This document shows positions 13,896-22,589 of a stretch of 64,000 nucleotides of DNA, in pieces. Both the position numbers and the translations under genes were made by a program. The DNA is from Enterobacter hormaechei subsp. hoffmannii (GTDB taxonomy: Bacteria > Pseudomonadota > Gammaproteobacteria > Enterobacterales > Enterobacteriaceae): assembly GCF_001729745.1 (NCBI RefSeq), contig NZ_CP017186.1:868001-932000 (forward strand). Direction: 5' to 3'. Each line of letters starts with the position of its first letter. The first letter of the stretch is position 1. The notes under the pieces are model-generated. The model was not told where the DNA came from and did not search any database. It saw only the letters and a list, made by a program, of their open reading frames with translations.

Positions 13896-14615
13896 ATGGA
13901 AAAACCTTCACGGGTTTTAGCAAATTCCAGCACCGCGCTTGACCAGTTGCGCGGGCTTATCAACCAGCACGAGTCAACACCAGGCACTCCGCTGCCCACT
14001 GAACGTGAGCTATCGGAAACACTCGGCGTAGGACGACGCGAAGTGCGTCGCGCGCTGGACGTGCTGGAAGAAGAAGGGCGGATCTGGCGCAAGCAGGGCA
14101 AAGGTACCTTCATTGGTCCGGCTGCCCCTGTTGAGCCGTTGGCGCTTCAGGGATTGGTTCAGCAAACCAACCTGCTGGAAGTCATGGAAGCTCGACTACA
14201 GCTCGAACCCGGCTTAGCCCGACTTGCGGCACTGCGTGCCACCAGGGAAAACCTCGCGCTCATGCAGCGCATGCTGGAACGCATTGACAAGGTCAGCCCG
14301 GATGACCGCGATCTTAACGAACTGTGGGATAGCGCCTTTCACCGCGCCATTGCGGAAGCAGCCGGCAACCGCCTGATGCTAGGGCTTTTCGATGCGATAG
14401 ATGCCGTCCGCCGGGAGCCCGGCTGGCAGTATTTACGCGAGCTTGCCCGCACCCCCGAACGTGTCGACAACTACAACGACCACCATCACAAAATCATGTC
14501 AGCGATTATTCATCGCCAGCCTAATGAAGCTGCGGCCGCCATGCGCGAACACCTGCTCAGCCTGCAAACCGCCTTGATTCAGGCCATCCACCTTGAGGAC
14601 GATTCCACGCTATGA
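13896..14615 (+). CDS. GntR-family (FadR/FCD subfamily) transcriptional regulator
   Basis: A 239-residue regulator. The N-terminal winged helix (about residues 12-74) has the GntR signature LPTERELSETLGVGRREVRRAL; the C-terminal half is an all-helical FCD effector domain with the metal-ligand histidines around AFHRAI and HHHKIM. It heads an operon with overlapping stop/start codons (ATGA at 14612), so it most likely controls the downstream peptide transporter. The effector is unknown. The start has only a weak ribosome site, and a copy of the putative operator half-site covers it. Confidence 0.9.
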   Translation: MEKPSRVLANSSTALDQLRGLINQHESTPGTPLPTERELSETLGVGRREVRRALDVLEEEGRIWRKQGKGTFIGPAAPVEPLALQGLVQQTNLLEVMEARLQLEPGLARLAALRATRENLALMQRMLERIDKVSPDDRDLNELWDSAFHRAIAEAAGNRLMLGLFDAIDAVRREPGWQYLRELARTPERVDNYNDHHHKIMSAIIHRQPNEAAAAMREHLLSLQTALIQAIHLEDDSTL

Positions 14616-15625
14616 CGACGATACCCTTTAAGGATTCCACTCCCGTACTGCGGCTGCAAAACCTCAACGTTAAATTCGCGGGCTCGCCGGTGAGTGTGCT
14701 CGAAGATATCTCGCTGGCGGTAAGGGCGGGCGAAACGCTGGCGCTGGTGGGCGAGTCCGGCTGCGGTAAAAGCATCACTTCCCTGGCGCTGATGGGGTTA
14801 TTGCCTGCCAGCGCCAGGATCGTCAGTGGGGAGATGCACTTCCGCCGCCACGATCTGCGCAAGCTCTCGCCGCGCGAGTATGCCAATCTGCGCGGCAGCG
14901 AGCTGGCGATGATATTCCAGGAGCCCATGACCTCGCTCAACCCGGCCTTCACGCTTGGCGATCAGCTCAGTGAAGCGGTGATGCGCCATCAAACGCTCTC
15001 CCGGGCTGAGGCGATGACGGTTGCGCTACAGATCCTGGAGAAGGTGCAGATCCCGGCCGCAGAGATGCGCCTCAAGGCTTACCCGCATCAGCTTTCCGGC
15101 GGTATGCGCCAGCGCGTGATGATTGCGATGGCCCTGATAAACCATCCCAAATTACTGATCGCTGACGAACCCACTACCGCTCTGGACGTGACCATTCAGG
15201 CGCAAATTCTCGCTCTGCTCAATACCTTAAAAGAAGAAACGGGCACGGCGGTGCTGATGATCACCCACGATTTAGGCGTGGTGGCCGAAGTGGCACAGCA
15301 GGTGGCGGTGATGTATGCCGGCCAGGTAGTAGAGCAGGGAAGCGTCGAGGCGATATTTGCCGACCCGCAGCACCCGTACACAATTGGCCTGATGGGCTCG
15401 ATCCCCTCCCTTGGCGTACGCAAGGGCCAGCTTTCCACCATTCCCGGATCGGTCCCGCTGCCGGAATCTATGCCTCAGGGCTGCCGCTTCGCCACCCGGT
15501 GTCCCTTCGCGCAGACGCGCTGTCATGCTGAAAAACCACCGCTCACTATGCTCGGCACGGGTCATCAGGTTGCCTGCTTCCGCGTGCCGCTGGAACAACA
15601 CATTGCCCTGGGAGAAATTGCATGA
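14612..15625 (+). CDS. Peptide ABC transporter ATPase, DppD/OppD type
   Basis: A 337-residue ATP-binding subunit of a peptide/nickel-type ABC importer. Walker A GESGCGKS near residues 49-56, Q-loop [10 protein letters not shown], signature LSGGMRQR, and Walker [13 protein letters not shown] are intact. The C-terminal oligopeptide-transporter extension with the Cys-rich motif ([14 protein letters not shown]) is present. Overlaps the GntR stop and the next ATPase start by 4 bp each, indicating translational coupling. Confidence 0.93.
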   Translation: MTTIPFKDSTPVLRLQNLNVKFAGSPVSVLEDISLAVRAGETLALVGESGCGKSITSLALMGLLPASARIVSGEMHFRRHDLRKLSPREYANLRGSELAMIFQEPMTSLNPAFTLGDQLSEAVMRHQTLSRAEAMTVALQILEKVQIPAAEMRLKAYPHQLSGGMRQRVMIAMALINHPKLLIADEPTTALDVTIQAQILALLNTLKEETGTAVLMITHDLGVVAEVAQQVAVMYAGQVVEQGSVEAIFADPQHPYTIGLMGSIPSLGVRKGQLSTIPGSVPLPESMPQGCRFATRCPFAQTRCHAEKPPLTMLGTGHQVACFRVPLEQHIALGEIA

Positions 15626-16704
15626 CCACGCCCATTCTTGAAGCCCGGGATCTGAGCAAGCTTTTCCCCGGCCCGAAAAAACTGTTTACGCCGGCCCGCT
15701 TTGTCACGGCTGTTGACCGCGTTTCGCTGTCGGTGATGCCAGGCGAAACGCTGGCTATTGTCGGCGAATCAGGTTCCGGGAAATCCACCCTCGGCCGTCT
15801 GCTGCTGCGCCTGCTGGGCGCCAGCGAAGGGCGCGTATTTTATCAGGGTGAGGAGATCACCCACGCCTCAGGCGCACGTCTGAACCAGCTCCGGCGTGAG
15901 CTACAGATCATCTTTCAGGATCCCTTCGCCTCGCTGAACCCGCGCATGACGGTAGAACAGATTGTCGGTGAGCCGCTGTGGCTGCACCAGAACATGAAAA
16001 AAGCGGATCGCCAGTACCACGTCGCCGAGCTGCTCAGGACGGTCGGCTTGCCCGCGGCCTGGGCCGGACGTTATCCGCACGAATTTTCCGGCGGGCAGCG
16101 TCAGCGTATCGGCATTGCGCGCTCGCTGGCGTCAGGCCCAAAGCTGCTGCTGGGCGATGAACCGGTTTCCGCACTGGATGTTTCCGTCCAGGCACAGGTG
16201 GTCAATTTACTGGAAAGCCTGAAGCACCAGTTGGGGCTAACGATGGTGATCGTCGCCCACGGTCTGGCGGTTATCCGTCATATGAGCGACCGCGTGGCGG
16301 TGATGTATCTTGGGCAAATCGTCGAGCTGGCCACCGTCGACGATATCTTCGACGCGCCGCTGCATCCTTATACCCAGGCATTAATTGCCTCTGCGCCGCA
16401 AATGCAGCCAGGCGTAGCGCGGGATGCGCCGCTGTTGCAGGGTGATTTACCGAACCCGGCTAATCCGCCCTCCGGCTGCCGTTTCCACACCCGTTGCCCC
16501 TATGTTAGCGATGAATGTCGTCAGGTTGAGCCGATTCATCAGGTAATCGACGGCGGACGTCAGGTCGCCTGCCACCGCTGGCAGGAGATTAATCGCGATC
16601 GCAGCGTTATACAGATCGCACCGCCATCCGCCGCATTTTTGCGCCGCCGCGTGCTGTTTGAACACGCGGCTACTCACTCCTCCCTTCCTTCAAGGAACTC
16701 ATGA
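15622..16704 (+). CDS. Peptide ABC transporter ATPase, DppF/OppF type
   Basis: A 360-residue second ATPase of the same importer. Walker A GESGSGKS, Q-loop FQDPFASLNP, signature FSGGQRQR and Walker B LLLGDEPVSALD are present, with the C-terminal motif CRFHTRCPYVSDEC. The usual His after Walker B reads IVAHGLAV where relatives have VSHDLAV; the switch His is kept. Tail of about 30 residues beyond the usual end. Stop overlaps the binding-protein start (ATGA at 16701). Confidence 0.92.
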   Translation: MTTPILEARDLSKLFPGPKKLFTPARFVTAVDRVSLSVMPGETLAIVGESGSGKSTLGRLLLRLLGASEGRVFYQGEEITHASGARLNQLRRELQIIFQDPFASLNPRMTVEQIVGEPLWLHQNMKKADRQYHVAELLRTVGLPAAWAGRYPHEFSGGQRQRIGIARSLASGPKLLLGDEPVSALDVSVQAQVVNLLESLKHQLGLTMVIVAHGLAVIRHMSDRVAVMYLGQIVELATVDDIFDAPLHPYTQALIASAPQMQPGVARDAPLLQGDLPNPANPPSGCRFHTRCPYVSDECRQVEPIHQVIDGGRQVACHRWQEINRDRSVIQIAPPSAAFLRRRVLFEHAATHSSLPSRNS

Positions 16705-18221
16705 TAATGACAATGCGTAATTCTCTTTTGACCGTACTGGGAAGTGTTATGTTGCTTGGTGCGGCGCTGCCCGCCCATTCTGAAAGCGTGCTGCGAATCG
16801 GCCTGGGTGCAGATCCGGACATGCTGGACCCGCATCTGGCGCGTACCTATTATGGCCGCTTCGTCTTTGCCTCCCTGTGTGACCGGCTGGTGGACGTGGA
16901 CGAGCACCTCAAGGTGGTGCCGGGACTGGCGAAATCCTGGGCGTGGAGCGATGACGGCAAAACGCTGACCCTGGATCTCCGTGAAGGCGTGGCCTTCCAC
17001 GACGGTGAAAAATTTGATGCCGCCGCCGCGAAATACAACCTCGACCGGGCCCTGACGCTAAAAGGCTCTCTGCGTAAAAGTGAACTCTCTTCTGTTGAGT
17101 CGGTGGAGGTCACCGGCCCGATGCAGATAGCCCTGCACCTGAAAACGCCGGATGCCGCACTTCTGATGCAGCTCACCGATCGCGCAGGCGCAATGATGGC
17201 GCCGGAAGCCGCGAAAAAAGCCGATTTTGCCGCCCATCCGGTCTGTTCCGGCCCCTATAAATTCGACAGCCGCGTGTCGCAGGACCGCATTGTGCTGACC
17301 CGCTTCGACAACTACTGGAACAAAGACGCCTACCACTTTGACAAAATTATCTATCTGCCGATCCCGGATGCCTCCGTGCGCCTGGCGAACCTGCGCGCGG
17401 GCGATCTCGACCTGACCGAAGGCATTGCCGCCAGCGACGTCAAAACCGTCGAAGCCGACAGCAAGCTGGCGCTGGCGAAGGTGACGGGCCTCGGATACCA
17501 GGGCATCACCTTCAATATTAACAATGGCAAAGTCCCGGCGAACGATCCCTTCAAAGATGCCCGCGTGCGTGAAGCATTTTCCCAGGCCATCGATCGCGAT
17601 GCTTTAAACCAGGTAGTGTTCGAAGGGCTTTACACTCCGGCAAACCAGGCGTTTTCGCCGGTAAGCCCGTATCACGTCAATTTCCCGGTTCCCCCGCGTG
17701 ACGTCGACAAAGCCAAAGCGCTGCTGAAAGCCGCAGGCGTTACCGCGCCGCTGACCGTTAATCTGCTGGTGCCGAACAACCCAACCTCGCAGCAGGTGGG
17801 CCAGGTATTGCAGGCGATGGTGGCAGAGGCGGGCTTTAACCTGAACCTGCAAATGACCGAGTTCGCCACGCTGCTGGATCGCCAGCAGAGCGGTGACTAC
17901 CAGTTGAGCTTCTCCGGCTGGTCGGGTCGCCCGGATCCAGATGGCAGCATCTACGGCTTTATCAACAGCAAAGGCACCCTCAACGACGGCCGCTACAGCA
18001 ATGCTCAGGTGGATGAATGGCTAACGCAGGCGCGTCAGAGCACCGATCAGGCCGCCCGCCAGCCGCTGTATGACAAGGTTGTGAAGCAGCTTCAGACCGA
18101 TATGCCGATTGCATACCTTTACTTCGAACCGCGCATTTTTGGCCTGAACAAGCGCGTGCAGGGCTTTAAAGCGTACCCGGACGGCATTGTGCGTCTGGCT
18201 GGCTTAACGCTGGCGAAATAA
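16701..18221 (+). CDS. Periplasmic peptide-binding protein, SBP family 5
   Basis: A 506-residue extracellular solute-binding protein of the DppA/GsiB class. A Sec signal peptide (about residues 1-28, ending AHS) is followed by the family 5 hallmark LRIGLGADPDMLDPHLARTYYGR and KVVPGLAKSWAWSDDGKTLTLDLREGVAFHDG. The AAGGAA at 16692-16697 supports ATG 16701. The neighbouring GGT-type peptidase suggests gamma-glutamyl peptides or glutathione as ligand; that is inference, as GsiB-like length is shared with dipeptide receptors. Confidence 0.9.
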   Translation: MIMTMRNSLLTVLGSVMLLGAALPAHSESVLRIGLGADPDMLDPHLARTYYGRFVFASLCDRLVDVDEHLKVVPGLAKSWAWSDDGKTLTLDLREGVAFHDGEKFDAAAAKYNLDRALTLKGSLRKSELSSVESVEVTGPMQIALHLKTPDAALLMQLTDRAGAMMAPEAAKKADFAAHPVCSGPYKFDSRVSQDRIVLTRFDNYWNKDAYHFDKIIYLPIPDASVRLANLRAGDLDLTEGIAASDVKTVEADSKLALAKVTGLGYQGITFNINNGKVPANDPFKDARVREAFSQAIDRDALNQVVFEGLYTPANQAFSPVSPYHVNFPVPPRDVDKAKALLKAAGVTAPLTVNLLVPNNPTSQQVGQVLQAMVAEAGFNLNLQMTEFATLLDRQQSGDYQLSFSGWSGRPDPDGSIYGFINSKGTLNDGRYSNAQVDEWLTQARQSTDQAARQPLYDKVVKQLQTDMPIAYLYFEPRIFGLNKRVQGFKAYPDGIVRLAGLTLAK

Positions 18222-18239
18222 ACCTCCTGAGGAGAACCC

Positions 18240-19181
18240 ATGCTGGAACTGATTTGCAAACGTCTGCTGCTGGCTATACCCACTCTGCTGCTGGTGAGCA
18301 TGATGGTGTTCGGCCTGCAAAAGCTGCTGCCTGGCGATCCGCTGATTGCCATGGCCGGGGAGGAGCGCGATCCGGCGGTGATCGCCCAGCTGCGTGCTGA
18401 GCTGAATCTGGACGCGCCGATCCCCGTGCAGTATTTCAACTGGCTGACGCGCGCGCTGCAAGGCGATCTGGGTGTCTCCTTACGCACTCATGAGCCGGTC
18501 ACGCAACTGATTGCCAGCAAGCTGCCGGTCACGCTGGAACTGTCGCTGCTGGCGATGATTATCGCGCTGGTGTTTGGTATCAGCATGGGGATCCTCGCGG
18601 CGGTGAACAAAAACAGCTGGGTCGATCACGGGGCGAACTTTGTGGCGATCTCGGGGATCTCAATACCGCACTTCTGGCTGGGGATCCTGCTGATTCTGGT
18701 CTTTTCAGTAAACCTGCAATGGTTGCCTGCGTCCGGTTATGTGCCGTTCAGTGAAGATCCGATCCAGAACCTGCGGACATTGCTGCTGCCCGCGTCCGTG
18801 CTCGGAACCGGCCTGGCGGCGACGCTGATGCGCCATACCCGCGCGTCGATGATTGCGGTGCTGAAAGCGGATTACATCCGCACCGCGCGCGCTAAGGGGC
18901 TGCTGCCGAAAGCGGTGATCCTGAAGCACGCCTTTCGCAATGCGCTGGTGCCGGTGATCACCCTCACCACGTTGCTGTTCGGCGAGCTGCTGGGCGGGGC
19001 GGTGCTGACCGAGCAGGTGTTCACCATTCCGGGCTTCGGCAAAATGATCGTCGACTCGGTGTTCAACCGCGACTACGCGGTGGTGCAGGGCGTAGTGCTG
19101 ATCGTGGCGATCGGTTTCCTGATGCTCAACCTGCTGGCTGACGTGCTCTACGTCCTTATCAACCCGAAAATGCGAGGTTAA
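18240..19181 (+). CDS. Peptide ABC transporter permease, DppB/GsiC type
   Basis: A 313-residue inner-membrane permease with about six membrane segments. The binding-protein-dependent transport signature (EAA loop) reads DYIRTARAKGLLPKAVILKHAFRNALVP near residues 210-238. The N-terminal region MVFGLQKLLPGDPL is typical of the DppB subfamily. Two bases separate it from the next permease gene. Confidence 0.93.
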   Translation: MLELICKRLLLAIPTLLLVSMMVFGLQKLLPGDPLIAMAGEERDPAVIAQLRAELNLDAPIPVQYFNWLTRALQGDLGVSLRTHEPVTQLIASKLPVTLELSLLAMIIALVFGISMGILAAVNKNSWVDHGANFVAISGISIPHFWLGILLILVFSVNLQWLPASGYVPFSEDPIQNLRTLLLPASVLGTGLAATLMRHTRASMIAVLKADYIRTARAKGLLPKAVILKHAFRNALVPVITLTTLLFGELLGGAVLTEQVFTIPGFGKMIVDSVFNRDYAVVQGVVLIVAIGFLMLNLLADVLYVLINPKMRG

Positions 19182-19183
19182 TC

Positions 19184-20059
19184 ATGGCGGAACTGACGAC
19201 GCAAACCGTGGCGCCCGCGCTGCCGCGCGCGCAAAACCGGGTGCTGAAAAAATTCCTCGCCAATAAAAGTGCGGTGATTGGCGCGCTTGTAGTGGGCTTT
19301 TTTGTGCTGGTGGCGCTGCTGGCGCCGTGGATCGCGCCATTTGACCCGGTCAAAGCTAACTTCCTCGCGGTGCGCAAAGCGCCATCGGCGATGTACTGGT
19401 TCGGCACCGACGAGCTGGGGCGCGATATCTTGTCCCGCATTATCTGGGGGGCGAGAACCTCGCTGATGGCGGGCTGTATGTCGGTGGCGATCGCGGTTGT
19501 CATCGGCGTGCCGCTGGGGCTGGTGGCGGGTTATTTCCAGAAGATGTGGGACGGGGTGATCTCCCGCTTTATTGAGGCACTGCTGGCCTGTCCATTCCTG
19601 ATCATGGCGATCGCGCTGGGGGCATTCTTAGGCCCAAGCCTGACGAATGCCATGATCGCTATTGGACTCTCGGCAATGCCGATCTTCGCCCGCCTGACGC
19701 GCGGCCAGGTGATCGCCATTCGCAACGAAGAGTACATCGACGGCGCGCGGGCGATTGGCCTGCCGGACCGCTGGATCATCATTAAATACGTTCTGCCCAA
19801 CGTGATGTCACCTATCCTGGTGCAGGCCACGCTGGCCATTGCCTCGGCGATTATCGCCGAAGCCAGCCTTTCGTTTTTAGGGTTAGGCCAACAGCCGCCG
19901 AACCCATCCTGGGGCTCAATGCTCAACACCGCAAAAGGGTTTCTCGAACAGGCGCCGTGGATGTCGGTTTTCCCCGGCGTGGCGATTTTCCTTGCCGTTC
20001 AGGGCTTTAATTTACTCGGCGACGGGCTGCGCGATGCGCTCGATCCGCGCCACGACTAA
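19184..20059 (+). CDS. Peptide ABC transporter permease, DppC/GsiD type
   Basis: A 291-residue permease with an N-terminal cytosolic tail, about six membrane segments, the FGTDELGRDILSRIIWG motif of the DppC subfamily and the EAA loop EEYIDGARAIGLPDRWIIIKYVLPN. It pairs with the preceding DppB-type subunit to form the channel. Confidence 0.93.
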   Translation: MAELTTQTVAPALPRAQNRVLKKFLANKSAVIGALVVGFFVLVALLAPWIAPFDPVKANFLAVRKAPSAMYWFGTDELGRDILSRIIWGARTSLMAGCMSVAIAVVIGVPLGLVAGYFQKMWDGVISRFIEALLACPFLIMAIALGAFLGPSLTNAMIAIGLSAMPIFARLTRGQVIAIRNEEYIDGARAIGLPDRWIIIKYVLPNVMSPILVQATLAIASAIIAEASLSFLGLGQQPPNPSWGSMLNTAKGFLEQAPWMSVFPGVAIFLAVQGFNLLGDGLRDALDPRHD

Positions 20060-20065
20060 GGAGTC

Positions 20066-21670
20066 ATGATGACCAAAGCGCTCGATTTTACAACCGGTTA
20101 CGATTCACGACGCCCGCCGATGATGGGCCATAACGCCGTTGCCACCTCGCAGCCGCTGGCGGCACAGGCGGGAATGAAGATGCTACAGCTGGGCGGAAAT
20201 GCCGTTGATGCGGCGATTGCGACCGCCATGGCGCTGACCGTTGTCGAGCCGACCGGCAACGGCATCGGCAGCGATGCTTTTGCCATTGTCTGGGACGGTG
20301 AAAAACTTCACGGTCTGAATGCGTCAGGTCGTTCGCCAGCCAGCTGGCATGCGGATCTGTTTGCCGGAAAAACCGCCGTACCGGAAATCGGCTGGGACGC
20401 GGTGACCGTGCCGGGTGCGGTGTCGGGCTGGGTGGCGCTGGCTGAACGTTTTGGCACGCTGCCGCTGACCACGCTCGCGCAGCCAGCCATTGATTACGCG
20501 CGTAACGGTTTCCCGGTCTCGCCGCTGATCGGCCATCTCTGGCAGCGCGGCTACAACAAGCTGAAAGATCAGCCCGGGTTTAGTGCCTGCTTTGCGCCGG
20601 AAGGCCGCGCGCCGCGCGTGGGGGAGATCTTCCGTAACCCGGCGCAGGCGAACTCACTGGAGCTGATCGCCAAAACCAACGGCGACGCGTTTTACCGGGG
20701 CGAACTGGCGCAGAAAATTGCCGCCTTCGCCAAAGCACATGGTGCACACCTGACCGAAGCAGACCTGGCGAATCACCGTGTGGACTGGGTGGAACTGCTA
20801 TCGCGCGACTTCGCGGGCGGTTCGGTGCAGGAATTGCCACCAAACGGTCAGGGGATCGCCACCCTGATTGCGCTCGGCATTCTGGAGCAGTGCGGCATCG
20901 AGAAACATCACCCGGATTCCGTGCAGGGGCTGCACCTCTCTATAGAGGCAATGAAGCTGGCGCTGGCGGATCTCGATCGCTACGTTGCGGATGAAGAGCA
21001 TATGGAGTTTGCCGCCAAAGCGCTGCTGAGCGACCATTATCTGAAGTCGCGCGCCGCGCTTATCAACCACGATAAAGCCTCTGATTTTGTGTACGGATCG
21101 CCGACGCAAAGTGGGACCGTTTACCTCAGCGCAGCGGATTCCAGCGGGATGATGATCTCCTTTATTCAGTCCAATTTTATGGGCTTCGGTTCAGGGATCG
21201 TGGTGCCGGATACGGGGATCAGCCTGCAAAACCGCGGCTGCGGCTTTGTGCTCGATCCCAAACACCCGAACGCGCTGGCAGGCAGCAAGCGTCCTTTCCA
21301 CACCATCATTCCGGGCTTTGCGATGGACGGTAACGGCAAACCGCTGATGTCCTTCGGCGTGATGGGCGGCCCGATGCAGGCGCAGGGGCACATGCAGATG
21401 GCGCTTCGCATTATGCTGCACGGGCAAAACCCGCAAGCGGCGATTGACGCCCCGCGCTGGCGCGTGGTGCAGGGCAGGGAAGTGGTTGTTGAATCGACCT
21501 TCGATCGCAATACCATCGCGGCGCTGCGCGAGCGCGGACACCAGATAGTGGTGGAAGATCCGCTCCAGGATTACAATTTTGGCGGCGCGCAGGTGATTTA
21601 CCGTATGCCGGAAGGGCACTACGTGGCTGCGACGGAGAGCCGCAAAGACGGGCAGGCGTTGGTGAGCTGA
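20066..21670 (+). CDS. Gamma-glutamyltransferase-family peptidase, predicted cytosolic
   Basis: A 534-residue Ntn-hydrolase of the GGT family. The autocatalytic cleavage/nucleophile region GTVYLSAAD places the catalytic Thr at residue 351; downstream FMGFGSGIVVPDTGISLQNR and the GGPMQAQGHMQM motif complete the small subunit. There is no signal peptide, unlike periplasmic E. coli Ggt, so substrate is probably met after import by the preceding ABC transporter. It would release glutamate or an amino acid from gamma-glutamyl peptides. Closest in style to YwrD-like enzymes rather than classical Ggt. Confidence 0.88.
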   Translation: MMTKALDFTTGYDSRRPPMMGHNAVATSQPLAAQAGMKMLQLGGNAVDAAIATAMALTVVEPTGNGIGSDAFAIVWDGEKLHGLNASGRSPASWHADLFAGKTAVPEIGWDAVTVPGAVSGWVALAERFGTLPLTTLAQPAIDYARNGFPVSPLIGHLWQRGYNKLKDQPGFSACFAPEGRAPRVGEIFRNPAQANSLELIAKTNGDAFYRGELAQKIAAFAKAHGAHLTEADLANHRVDWVELLSRDFAGGSVQELPPNGQGIATLIALGILEQCGIEKHHPDSVQGLHLSIEAMKLALADLDRYVADEEHMEFAAKALLSDHYLKSRAALINHDKASDFVYGSPTQSGTVYLSAADSSGMMISFIQSNFMGFGSGIVVPDTGISLQNRGCGFVLDPKHPNALAGSKRPFHTIIPGFAMDGNGKPLMSFGVMGGPMQAQGHMQMALRIMLHGQNPQAAIDAPRWRVVQGREVVVESTFDRNTIAALRERGHQIVVEDPLQDYNFGGAQVIYRMPEGHYVAATESRKDGQALVS

Positions 21671-21677
21671 TTTATAG

Positions 21678-21705
21678 GCCGGGTAAGGCGCAGCCGCCAC
21701 CCGGC
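21678..21705. repeat. REP element, also a likely terminator of the GGT operon
   Basis: GCCGGGT...ACCCGGC palindrome with the central GGCGCAGCCGCC typical of enterobacterial REP sequences, followed by TTTTTC on the + strand. Confidence 0.75.
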
Positions 21706-21711
21706 TTTTTC

Positions 21712-22482
21712 TTATCCAATGCTAAATGGATCTGCATCCAGCCAGGCCGGAAACTTCTCCCGATACTCCTTTAACGCCGTTAACGAGATCTCAGCGTCAA
21801 TTCGTGTCGCCTGATGCGGCTCGGCGGTGGCAATAATCTCACCCTGCGGACTGATCACCCGGCTGTCACCGCGATAGTGATGCCCGTTACCGTCCGTTCC
21901 TACACGGTTACAGCCAACGACATAAGCCTGATTTTCAATCGCGCGCGCGGTCAGTAAAGCCTGCCAGTGCAGGGAGCGTGGGGCGGGCCAGTTGGCGACG
22001 TACAACGCCAGGTCATAATCGTTGCGGTTGCGCGACCACACCGGGAAGCGCAGGTCATAGCAGACCAGCGGCAGAATACGCCAGCCGCGCCATTCAAATA
22101 CCACGCGTTCGTTTCCGGCTTCATAATGTTGATGTTCATCCGCCATGCGGAACAGGTGGCGCTTATCGTAGAAATGGACGTTTCCTTCCGGCTCGACCAG
22201 CAGGAAGCGATTGACCGGTCCGCGCCCGGTCTGGAGCGCGACGCTGCCGGCAATCAGCGCGTTTGTTTCCTGCGCCCTGGCGTGCATCCAGGCCACCACC
22301 TCGTCCTGCGGCATGGACTGTTTTGCTGCCTCCATCGCGAAACCTGTGGTGAACATCTCCGGCAGGACAATCACATCGCGTCCGGTAATCTCTTCCAGCT
22401 GGCGATCAAAATGGCGAAGGTTGGCGGGGCCGTCCATCCACACTAAAGGTTGCTGCAAAACAGAAATCTTTAAACCAGGCAC
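21712..22482 (-). CDS. yafV: Omega-amidase YafV (Nit2-like)
   Basis: A 256-residue nitrilase-superfamily amidase that hydrolyses alpha-ketoglutaramate and alpha-ketosuccinamate, repair or salvage products of transamination. The catalytic triad is visible at Glu42, Lys107 and Cys141 (VCYDLRFP). Exactly the E. coli length. Next to fadE on the same strand but separated from it by a terminator. Confidence 0.95.
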   Translation of the reverse strand: MPGLKISVLQQPLVWMDGPANLRHFDRQLEEITGRDVIVLPEMFTTGFAMEAAKQSMPQDEVVAWMHARAQETNALIAGSVALQTGRGPVNRFLLVEPEGNVHFYDKRHLFRMADEHQHYEAGNERVVFEWRGWRILPLVCYDLRFPVWSRNRNDYDLALYVANWPAPRSLHWQALLTARAIENQAYVVGCNRVGTDGNGHHYRGDSRVISPQGEIIATAEPHQATRIDAEISLTALKEYREKFPAWLDADPFSIG

Positions 22483-22546
22483 GATACAGGCTCCTTAATA
22501 AACACTTTTTGACACTGTAGCACGTCATTACCAGAAAATGTGGCAA

Positions 22547-22573
22547 TAAAAAACCCCGCGCGGGGCGGGGTTT
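22547..22573 (-). terminator. fadE terminator
   Basis: On the minus strand an AAACCCCGC / GCGGGGTTT stem is followed by TTTATT, 17 bp after the fadE stop. Confidence 0.85.
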
Positions 22574-22589
22574 GTGAGAGCAAAATACC

